From Tieghemiomyces parasiticus (lineage: Eukaryota; Kickxellomycota; Dimargaritomycetes; Dimargaritales; Dimargaritaceae): a stretch of DNA of 57,933 nucleotides. Positions 1 to 11,600 of this stretch are shown here, piece by piece. The first letter of the stretch is position 1; the number at the start of each line of letters is the position of its first letter. The stretch covers positions 1 to 57,933 of the forward strand of contig JANBPT010000197.1 of NCBI GenBank assembly GCA_027575765.1, in the 5' to 3' direction. The notes beneath the pieces were generated by a model, which was not told where the DNA came from, did no database searches, and saw nothing but the letters and a program-made list of their open reading frames with translations. The position numbers and the translations under genes were made by a program.

Positions 1-2600
1 CTCTCGATCTCGCCCAGCTCGATACGGAAACCGCGTAGTTTGACCTGGAAGTCCTTGCGGCCCAGTACTTGCACCTCGCCGTTGGCCAACCAGCAGCCCA
101 TGTCACCGGTACGGTACAACTGTCCGGCCCCAAAAGGATTGACCACAAACGCCTGATCTGTCAGCTCGGCTCGTCTCCAGTAGCCCCTGGATACAGCCTC
201 ACCACCGATGCAAAGTTCGCCTGGCCGACCGATGGGCATGGCTTGGAGCTGGTCGTCTAGAATGTGGCACTGTACGTTGGCCAAGGTCGTGCCGATGGTT
301 ACCATCTCACTCGAACGGATGAGTTTGCTGTGACTGGCGATGGTCGCTTCACTGGGACCATAGAAGTTGTGCAGATGGACCCGACCCGCCCACTTCTTAG
401 CCACAGCAGTTGGTAGCATCTCTCCGCCAGCAATCAAGGTAACTAATTCAGGGTAGGAATCCGCATCCAACGTAGCCAGTACGGAGGGAACCAAAATACA
501 TGCAGATACCCGGCGGAGGTCTTCCAAAAGCTCTCCATCCTGGAGTACCAAGGTTCCACCAGCATGGAAAGTACAAAACACCTCCATGAGTAGCGGATCA
601 AAAGTGATGTTCAGCCCTTGGAGGAAGCGGCAGTCTGAGGCGAGGCGGAGCCGCTCGCTGGTCGCCAGGATGAAGTTAACCAGGGCACGGTGGCTGACCT
701 GCACTCCCTTGGGTCGCCCAGTGGTGCCCGAAGTGAATACGATATAAGCCGAGCAGTCAGGGGTATGCTCAATGGGATGTACTTTAGGCTCGGGAGTAGG
801 ATTAGTTAAACTGTGGTCGGCATAGAGAACTCGCTCTGGCGTAAGGCCGAGTTCGGCAGCTAGATCGCTTGCGGTGGAATGGGTCACCACCCATGGGTCA
901 TCCAGAAGCTCTACCATGTAGAGGAGGCGGTCGGGTGCATTCTTGACATCCATGGGCACGCACACACCTCCCAGGAGGAGTACGGCAAGGTAGCTGAATA
1001 TGAACTCAGGGCAGCGCGTAAATAACAGTGCCACTCGGTCGCCACAGCGAGCGCCTTGGCTATGCAGGACGGCGGCAATGGCGCAGGCCCGGTGGTACAC
1101 CTCGGCGTAGGTGAACTGGTCGGTGGCGGACTCCAGGGCAATGGCGTCAGCACGGGTGGCCAAATGCTGGGTGAAGAACTGGTGGGCCAGCCAGTCCTTC
1201 TGCGGGAAGTCGATGGTGATGCCGTCGGACCACTGGTGGATCAGCGCCTGCTCTGCTGCAGGCAGGGTCAGGATGTTGTCAAGTTTTCCAGTATGGCCAG
1301 AGACAATGGCAGCTAAGCATTGGTCGATGAAGTGGATTAGATAGTGGGCGTAGCTCGGGTTGCAGTATCGGGCCTGGTAACTCAGGTTCAGCATCAACGT
1401 ATCATCCTGGTCATAGAAATTGGCAGTGTATGCATACTCTGTAAAGTTCTGTCCGGAACGAGGGACGTAGTTAATCTGGTCGGTACAGGCGGAGGTCGTG
1501 GTCTCGTAGTTGTCGTAGACTAGTAGGGAGGTAAACAGGTCACTATCGGCATCCAACTTAGCCCACCGCTTGATATCGACTAGACTACATTGCTCGTACG
1601 CGGTGAGGGCCCCCGAGTCGGCATTGACTTGACGGAGGAAATCGGTGATGGTATGGTTGCGGTCAACTCTCACGCGTAGGGGAAGAGTATTAATGCACAT
1701 ACCCACCATACCTTCGATGCCAGGGACGGGCACGTTGCGACCCGACACGAGCACACCCAACGTCACCTCCTCATTCTCGCCAAGATACCGAGCTAATGTT
1801 AGGGCCCAGACGGCGCGAAGTAGGGAGTTCACGGTCAGCCCCATCCCACGGCAGAACTGTTTGATGGCGAGGAGGCTGGTGGACACGGGGTGACGAATCT
1901 CACCGTGTTCAGTTGGCGTGGCGTTGGACTCTCTGGGGAACTGGATGGTGGGGTGCAGCTTGACTCCATCCAGATTATCCCTCCAGAAAGCTGCCATACC
2001 TTCCTGGTCAATGTGGGTCAGATGCCGGATAAATTCATGGTACTGGGGCCGTGGTTGGGTCTTCACACCGTGGTAATACTCCAGGGATTCGGCCATCATG
2101 ATACTCTCCGACCAAGCGTCGAGCAAGGCGTGATGGAACGTGGTGCAGAACAGGTGGCGATCAGCCGGACCGTGGTAAACAGCAAAGCGAAGCAGCGGAC
2201 CAGTCAGGGTGAAGCCGCGCGCCCGGTCGGCGGCAAGGTGGTGGTGCTCGGCCTGGCCAAGGCTTGTCAGGGGCTGGTCATGGTAGGTCCACTCGAAATC
2301 AGTGTCACGGAGTACCACTTGGAGGAAGGCGTGCTGCGACTGGTCGGCGGGGACAAGGAACTTGGTACGCAGGATCATGTGGGATCGGACGACTTGCGAC
2401 CAACTCTGGTGCAGTTTGGCCACGTCAAGCGGGCCCGTCAGGTCGTAGACCGTCTGCACCATGTAGGCGCTGGGGTCTTTGAGCGTGCTGACGAGAAACC
2501 CCTGCTGCAGGCTGGACACGGGCAAGATATCCTCGATGGCTTCAGTCTCGACACCCAAGCTTGTCGCAATCTCGGCTGTCAGATCCTCCATAACCACCCC
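1..2600 (-). other. NRPS module C4-A4 (cut by window edge)
   Basis: C4 carries HHALLDAWS at residues 4629-4637: the catalytic second His and the Asp are kept, but the Gly of HHxxxDG is Ala4635. A4 shows FTSGTTGRPKG (near 0.70-0.76 kb), NFYGPSEAT, a complete substrate pocket (by eye D235, P236, M239, I278, I299, G301, F322, I330, A331) and ends in the A8 motif RGFRIELGEIE right at the window edge. The carrier domain and whatever ends the line lie to the left of position 1. Confidence 0.86.
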
Positions 2601-5600
2601 AGAGGAAGCAACGAGTTCAAACGGCTGGTAGGCCATCGTGGTCGAGGGCGAGCTATCAAAGTCTATGATACCAGCAAGCGCCGCAGGGGTGCCGTACTGG
2701 AATATCTGCGCGATACTGACATGGATGCCATGGTCACGGCACAGGGAGGAGAGCCGGATGGCCGAGATGGAGTCGCCACCCAGTTGGAAGAAGGAGTCGT
2801 GGATATCGATCTGGGATGCTGACATGTTTAGAACCTGGGCCATAGTGTCGACGATTAGGAGCTGCACCTCGTTCTCCGGCGCAGTCACTGCACGGTCGCA
2901 CGCTTGGCTGATCAAAGAGGGCAGGAGGCCAAGCAGTCGGCGTTTGTCGGTCTTGCCGTTCGTATTAAGCGGTAGTTCAGTAAGCTGAAAGAAGGCACTA
3001 GGCACCATGTACGGCGGAAGGTGGGCCACCGCGTGCGCCCTCAGGCACGATGGAGTAATGGTGTCAGGACAAACAAACGCATACAGCTTACCAGATGAAA
3101 AAATCACTGCGACCGAGCTGACCTTTAAGCACTGACCCAGGACAGCTTCGATCTCACGGGGCTCCACACGATGGCCACGAACCTTGACCTGATCGTCACT
3201 GCGGGCAAAGTACTCCACCGTCCCGTCCAGGAGCCAGCGGCCCACATCGCCCGTACGGTACAGGTAACCTCTTCCAGTGTACGGATTGGGAAGGAGAGCC
3301 TTAGAATTAAGATCGGGGCGGTTCACATAGCCGCGGGTGACGCAGATACCGCCGACGTAAATCTCTCCAGGTACGCCGACCGGTACAGGGCGTAGCTTGT
3401 GGTCCAGGATGTAGCACTCAGTGTTGGGAAGGGGGCGGCCGATGGTGACAGGGCCGCCAGGGCTGAACTGCACAGCGTGACATACAAAACACTCCGTGGG
3501 GCCATACATGTTGGTGACGGGACAGTGGCTTGACCAGCGCTCGGCAAGTAGACGAGGCAGGGCCTCCCCAGCGGTAATCACATGGCGAAGGTTGGGATAC
3601 TTGGTCGGGTCGAGAGTGGCCAGGACGGAGGGCGTGGCTATAAGGACGTCGACCTTGGGCAACGTGTCCAGGAGGTCGTTGCGCAGCACGGCCGTAGAAC
3701 CGTTGCACACGGTGGCCAGGATCTCAACGAGGCAGCAGTCGAAGGTGAGCGCCATGTTCTGCATCACTCGCATTCCCGACCGGATGACAATGACTTCCTG
3801 TGACTGCTGGACGAAGTTGGCCATGACACGGTGTTCCAGTTGGACACCCTTAGGCTGCCCTGTCGTGCCAGATGTGTAGAGGATATGGGACAAATCGGTG
3901 GGCTGGACGATGGGAAGCCCAATGTCTGTCGACCCACTACTGCCGTTGATCAGTAAGGTGTCGAGGGAGTCCATGGCCGCCCCTATGGCGTGGCGAATGG
4001 CCTTCCCTTTTTGCACATCGCCATTATTGTACAGGATACGTTGGATTCCGCAGTCACGGGCAATGAACTGCAGGCGGTCGAGGGGAAGGTTAGCATCTAA
4101 GGGCACAAATGAAGCACCTGCCAAGTGTACGCCCAACATGGCGGCGACGGTACTAGGCAGACGGTCAATGAGTAAACCAACCGGTTCTTCTCGCTGAACA
4201 CCCTGGGAGAGGAGGTGGCGGGCGATGACCCTGGACTTCTCCAGGAGCTCCCGGTAGGTCCAGCTGATGGTGCCCGAGACGGGGTCGTCGTATTCGACGG
4301 CAGGGTGGTCAGGGGTTCGTTCAGCTTGCTTAGTGAACAGCCCGGGAATACAAGTGTCAAAGTCGATAGGCTTAGTAGGCCGCGCCATGTCAACAGTTAA
4401 GGTTTGGAGCTCAGCTGGGGAGAGCAGGTCTAGGTCAGCAAAAGTAAACGAGCCGCTGTTCTGCTGAAGAATATCCGCCATCTGACGTAGAGTAGACCGT
4501 AAGTAACGACCTAGAGCCTCAATGTAGGGCTGGGAAAAGTCACTTGTGCTCCAGTTAAGAACGGCTGTCAGCTGGCCATGCTCGATCTGTGCCATTCCCG
4601 TCAGCGCATACTCGGTAGATTCGACTGCCTTGAGGTCTGTTAACGTGACTGCCTGATCGTCGCTGTCCTTACCAGTATTGGGGTAGTTTTCATAGACCAG
4701 CATCGTGTTGAACATGTCAGTGACTCGAAGGTCGCCCTCCACCCAGCGGTTCAGATCAGCAAGATGGCAGTGCTCCACGGCGACCAGTCGTTGGCTTTGC
4801 GCATTGATGCCCTGGAGAAAGTCTTTAAGTTCCTTATCCGCATCTATAGTTACACGACACGGTACGGTGTTGATCAGGCAACCTATAACGACGTCGACGC
4901 CGGGCAGGTCCAGGGCACGGCCCGACACAGTATTACCAAACACAATGTCGGATAGGCCGGTGTAGCGGTGAAGGAGGTAAGCCCAGGCGGCCTTGAGCAG
5001 GGTGTACACGGTCAACCCGTGGTCTTTAACCAAAGTCTGGAGGTGGGCCGCATCATCGTGGATCACAATATGGTACTCGGTCCTGATTGAAGAGGAGGCG
5101 GGTGCTTTCGGCAAAAGCAGCGTCGTCGGTTGCTCGATACCTCGCAAGTAGTCTTCCCAAACGGTCCGTGTCTCGGTATCATCCAAGTTCCCGATATGCT
5201 CCACATAAGCGGAAAATTCTACCGCGGGTGATAAACTGGCCGACGGACCAGACGAGAGGAAGTGGCGCAGTTCCTGTGTAAAGATGCCAAATGACCACCC
5301 ATCGATCAGCGCGTGGTGAATCGTCATGATCAAGCGAGTGCTATCCTGGGTGACCGGTGCAACGCAGTAGCGGAGTAGCGGTTGGTCCGGGGTGAAGCCC
5401 AGGGCCTTGTCGCTATGTAGGTAGTCATCCTCGTTCTGTACACCGACCTCTGACCAGCACCCAATTGCTCGCCAGCCGAATCGAGGCCGCCGTGACACCA
5501 CTTGGATGCCATTGCTCCGGGCGTTGCTGAAGGTGGTAAGGAAGACGGTGCGCAGGATGGCGTGGCGAGTAACGACTGCCTCGAGGGCGTGGAGGAGGAC

Positions 5601-8600
5601 GTCGCTGTCGCTGACACCGTTGATGGTCATGGCAAACTGGAGAAGGTATTCGGCGGGGTCCTTGGCGGTGGCCGTCCAGAGTCCCTGCTGCATGGGCGTC
5701 ATGGGGTACAAATTCTCCACCTCGGCAACGGTCAGTCCCAGGGTGGGGAGATCGGCGACGATATTGGCCATGTCACCCTGATTGGCCTCGAGCAAAGGGA
5801 AGTCTGACGGCACCCACAGACCAGTAAGGTCGAGGGTCGCTATTTCAGCCAAATACTTGCGTACCTCATCCCCCAGGGCCGCCACGGTAGCAGTTGGGAC
5901 GACCTGCGAGCAGTAGTTGACGGTCAGCTGCAGGCCGGTACCGGTTTGCCATCCGAGGACCTCCAGTACCTGCGGGCGCAGCTCCTCATCACTGCTAATT
6001 GGGATTAGAGGGAGGAGGTCGTGGCGAACGACCCAGGGTGCCTTCCCATGGCAGGTGAGGGCACGGTCATCGGTCGTGCGGCCCAGGAAGTTAAACACGA
6101 CCTCCATGGGGTGGTAGGCTGCAGTCGCTTGAGAGCTTGGATCAAGTGGTGCCTTCGGCCAGTCGGTTTCTAGGCCGTAGTGTCGTAGACTCCGCCGGGT
6201 GTGCTTAATTTGGCGGAGATGATCGCTCACACTAGCCGACGAAGCATTGGTCACCGTGACGGGCAGGATAGTGGTAAACCAGCCCACCGTGCGACTCAGA
6301 TCCATGCCCTCGTGCCAGGGGTGGCGGCCGTGGGATTCCGTATGCACCGTGGTGGTGGGAGTGTGGGTCACCACGGCCAACGCCCCACAGAGGACGGCCA
6401 GGAGGAGCTCTTCAAGGTGGAAGGAAACCCCGGCGACCTGGATAAGTGCCTCGGTAACATCGGTTGGAATCTGAACGGTGTAGCTGACCTCATTCCCAGC
6501 GGTGTTGGCCGGAAGTGCTGCTAGTGGACAGAGCGAGAGCGACGACGGGCAGACCAACACGGGCTCAGGGTCCAAGTGGGCTACACTTTGCTCCCGACGC
6601 CACCGGTCGAGTTTCAAGGCCCAGTTGGCGAAGGGCAAGGAGGGTGGCAGGGGTGTATGGCCGTCTAGCAGTGAAGTCAGGTCTTCCAGGAGGATGGACC
6701 AGGACACGAGGTCCACGACCAGGTGGTGTATGGTCAGGAAGAGCAGAGTGTGTGATGAACGACGGCCGTCTTCGGGAGCAACCAGATAAACCAGTGCAGC
6801 GGCGACGTTGCGGCCCTGGTGAATGTCAACGGACTGTTGCACTTGGTAGCAGCATTGGGATAGCTCGGATTCGGTACAGGTGACCTCGTGGACCTGGCTG
6901 GGCAGGGTGGAAAAGGGGGGCGGAATGGTTTGGGACCATTGTCCAGTGGGGTCACGGCGGAACTGACTGCGCAGCACAGCGTGGTGATTGACCACGCGGA
7001 GCAGGGCCCTGCCGAGCGTGTCACGGGAGACGGGGCGAGTGAGCTCGAGCAAGAAGGACTGGTTGAAGTGGCTGAGGTTACGGAACCCCTGGGCAAAGAA
7101 CCAGCGCTGGATCGGGGTCAAAGGGAACGAAACTTCGTGAGGAATGGGTGCCAACTCGGAGGTCGTGGACCGGACAAGGCGTTTCATTGTGGTCGCCACC
7201 GTGGACAGGGGCTGACTCTTGAGGAGTATGGGAACGGGGAGCCGGTAGCCTAACTGTCGACACCGCGCTGAGACCTGGATGGCCGAGATCGAATCGCCGC
7301 CGAGCCTGAAGAATGGGAGGTTGTCGGTAACCGGAGTGTGAGCTAGACCTAACGTCTCGACCACTGCGGTCCAAAGCACCTGCGACTCGGGTGACATTAC
7401 ATGCTCGCCCGCCAGTGTTGTACCCATTTCTAGGAATGACGCCTGGTACTTTAGGAATAAGGCAACTAGGGCCCGCCGGTCGGCCTTGCAGTTGGTCGTT
7501 AGCGGGATGTGGTCGAGGCCCATGATATGGCTGGGTACCATGTAACCCGGCAGGACCTCCTGCAGGGCCGATTTGACAGATGCCGTATCGAACTGTTCAG
7601 GGCATACAAAAGCCACCAGGGTGCGTTCGTGGATGAGGACATGAGTGTCTTGTACACCCGGTAAGTTGAGAAGTGCCCCACGCACCTCAGCCAGTTCGAT
7701 ACGGAATCCACGCAGCTTGACCTGGTCGTCACGGCGGCCCAGACACTCCACCTCGCCGGTAGGCAGCCAGCGGCCGAGATCGCCGGTGCGGTACACAGGG
7801 CCGGATGAATAAGGCAGGCGAACAAACTTCACCTCGTTGAGGTCAGGCCGGTTGACGTAGCCCGCACTGACACCCAGGCCGCCCACACAGATCTCGCCGA
7901 CGCTGCCGATGGGTACGAGCTGGTCGTGCTGGTTAACGATGTAGCATTCGCTGCCGGCGATGGGCCGGCCAATGGTGATGGGTTTGGCAAGCTGGGCCGT
8001 CAGGGTATGGCTAATGACAGTGACCTCGGTGGGGCCGTAGAGGTTCTGTACTTCGCAGTATGGGAGCCACTTGGCTGCCAGTTCAGTCGGCAGTGCCTCG
8101 CCCGCGCTCATGACCCGGCGTAGGTTAGGGTAGATCGTAGGGCTTAGGGAGCCCAAGACGGAAGGGGTTAGGAAGACGCCATCGACGGTATGTAGAGCGG
8201 CAGGCATGTCGCCGTCGCTGAATACCAGCGTCGAAGACGTGCAGAGCGGGGACAGGGCCACCAGTATGAACACGTCGAAGCCAACGGCCATGGTCTGCAA
8301 GTAGCGTGTCCCAGGTTCCGGACAGAGCGTAGTCTCTGGTGCCAGGAGCAGGTTAGTCAGGCTGGCATGGCGGATTGTGACGCCCTTGGGCTGACCCGTG
8401 GTGCCCGAAGTAAATAGAATGTATGCCAGGTCTTCAGGGTGATGGCAGTAAGGGGAGAGGGCAGAACCAGAGTCTAGCTCAGAGTTTAGGAGTTTCAGGC
8501 CTGGTAGGGCCTCCGTCCAGGTCACCCCGGTTTCAGTCATATTCAGGACGACCGTGCATTGGGCGGTCTTAACCATGTAGCGCTGGCGCTGCTCGGGTAG

Positions 8601-11600
8601 GGTACAGTCCACGGGTACATAGATGGCCCGGAGTAGCCAGAGGGCCAACATTGCCATGGCGATGGCTGGACGGCTCTCTACGATTACTGCCACCCGGTCC
8701 TGCACTCCGATGCCGTGGTGCTGAAGGGCCCGAGCCAGACTCTTGACTCGGGCGTCCATTTCAGTATAACTCACAGTCTCGAGCTGGGACTCGAGGGCCA
8801 CCGTGTGAGGACTGCGCTGGACGCTGTCACGGATTAAGCTGATGACACTGGTGCTGGAATCAGAAGGGTCGTACTCGCTGGGGCTCCGGCCAAAGTCCTC
8901 TAGTAGGATTTGCTCCTCCGCCGGACATACCAAAGGGACCGTGGTCAGAGGTAGGGCGCTGGTGAGGGCGACCTGACAGTAGTACAGCAGGTTGGCCCCC
9001 AGGCGCTCGACGGTGGCCGAATCGAAAAGGTCCGGGTTGTACTGGAGGGTCATGCCGGGGCCGGGACCGGAGAGACTGATTCGGAAGATGATATCATGCC
9101 AGAGGGCAGGGTGGGACTGGGCTTCAACATCCCATTCGACAGGGTCGACTGCGACACTCACACGGACTGGATGCCAGAGCGGGTAAGCCGGCAGGTGGAG
9201 AAGTCCAGCGTAGACGTCGTGGTCAGGGGTCAAGTGATCCACGGAGCGTTGCAGCTGCTGCGAAAGGACAGTGCTAAGGTCACCTAGACTGGACGCACTT
9301 GCGGCACCTGGGACTCGCGCCGGACAAGCCAGGTGACCTAAAGAAACAGTATACGTTCCTCTACGGCAGACACTGTAGTTAAGTAGGATGTCAACCAGGA
9401 TGTCATCGGTACCACAGATCCTTGCGAGATAGGAACCCACAAGGGCCGTCCATAGCCCAAGCGGTGCGACAGGGTTCCCTTCAGTGGGGCAGGATAATCC
9501 GCGGATAACCTCCTGGGCCATGTCGAACCGAATGCAGGCCGAGCTAAACGTGGGCACACGGGTACGAGGACGGTCGAGCGGTAGTTTTAGGTCCGCAGAG
9601 GCTTTGGCCATTGTCTCCGTCCAGTAAGTGCGGACCGAGCTATCCGATGGAAGGCGGCCGACGGTGGCTGTGCGTCCCATGGCGAGCGACGGGCTAACGT
9701 CAAACACCTGACCATCATGTTTCGCTCCGAAGGCCAGCTGCAGCTCCTCGGTAAGTAGATGGAATAACATCTCAGGTGCCAAGATCTGATGCATACGAAC
9801 CACTATAGTAGGTTGTTCCTGCTGGTAGCGGATGGCCAACATATCCGTGCTGGCCAGGACCTTACCAGCTGCTTCGAGGCCATTTTTACGCAGGGACTGG
9901 GAACCGACGGTAGCCTGGGTAGCTGAGGACAGACGCTTCGGAGAGAGTAGATGGGCTACAAGCTGACCTTCCTCCTTATGGACCACCGTGCGCAGCCATT
10001 CCACTTGGCTTATGAACCGGTTGAGGACCCACTGGACGTCCGAATGGGTGAGCTGGTGGGGAATACTGAGCTTGGCTTGGTGGTAGAACTGACCAGGGTC
10101 CTCCGAGAGTTGACAGGCGAGCCACACCTGGGCCTGGTAGGGTGTAGCCTTTATCGGGCGGATCAACTCAGACTTGGGCTCGTTCGATGGACCTTCTGGC
10201 GTACGAGTAGGCAATACCGAAGGACTGGACCGTTGGATCACTAGTGTCAAGGTAGCCAAATCATCGCAGGCCAGGACGTTCCGCGAGTTAAGGGTGACCC
10301 CGAAACGTTGGGTGATGCGGTGCTCCAGCTGGAGGAGCAGGAGGGGTCTAGCCAGTACAGACACCCAGGTATCCTCACCATGAGGAAGCCCATCTTCGGT
10401 GCCCAGGTGCAAGTCGGTACAGGTCACGGCGAGCCACCTACCCACTGTGTCTAAGGACGACCCCAGGCCCTTGGTGTCCAACACATGGAGGTATGCCTCG
10501 CCTAGCCGAGCAACCTCACTCTCACTGGCGCAGGACAAGTGCGGGTAAGCCTCTAGCGAGATAAAAGCGGTAGGCATAAGGTCGGCAGGGAGGTTCACAC
10601 CGGCCAGCAGAGGTCCGAACGACTCGCACGCAGTCTCGGGTGCTGAGACACGAGTAACAATGCGACCGCCGTGGATGCTGACGGAATAGGGTGCGGGCAC
10701 CCCTTGCTTGGCCAGGTAGTGGTCTAGGACAGTGAGAGGCAGTTGAACACCGTCGGCCGTGATAATCCGCCCGAGGCAGTTCTGGGTCGGATCAGGAAGT
10801 GTATGGGAAACCTGGCTGATCGTGGTGTCCGCAGTCGCACTCGTGAGCTTGACTAGCACGGAGCTGACCTGCTGTACCAATTGAACAATGTCGGCCTCAC
10901 TGCAAAACATGCGCCCGTAGAAACACTTGACGCCGACGGCATGCGGTCCGTCGACGAAATCTAGGGTGAGCGGGTACTCGGTAAACTCGTGCACCCGTAC
11001 CAGCTCCAGGGTCACGTCCCCGGCCTGGTGTGAACCCTGGGGGAAGTTCTCGAAACCACCAAGCACATGGAATAGAGGGGAGGCCGGGATTGGACTGCAC
11101 CAGGCCTTGACCTTGGCAAGACTGGTGTGCTCGAAGGGAATCATCCCGGTGGCGTCGGCCTGGAGCTGCTGGAGCCATTGGCCGATGGGTTGGTCCGTCT
11201 GGCGGAACCGCAACGGAACGGTGTTGAGGCAGGGGCCGACGACGTTGGCAATTTCTGCCACGTCCAGGTTACGACCTGACACCACAAAGCCAATGACGAG
11301 GTCATCCAGGTTCAGGTACTGGGCCAAGACGAGGGCGTAGGCAGCCTTGAGGAGGGTCGAGAGGGTCACGCCAAATTGCTGGGCGGCATCATGTAAGCGT
11401 GACTTATCGACGTCAAGGGCACAGTGGTACTCGGCAAAGCCATGCTCACCCGTGAGCTCCGTACTGAGCATGGGTGCTGGTGTGGGATGAACACCCCGTA
11501 AATACTCAACCCAGAACGCACGCGCCTCGTCTTGGTCCTGATTGGCCACCTGTTCGACCACGGTGTTAAAGGAAGGCGAGGTCAGCTGGCCTGGCATGTC

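Noticed and set aside
1890..2822. 310-codon plus-strand open frame (and many other plus-strand frames across 1-16 kb)
   Set aside because: It lies antisense inside C4/T3 of the NRPS, has no domain, and arises because GC-rich coding sequence rarely gives stops on the opposite strand.
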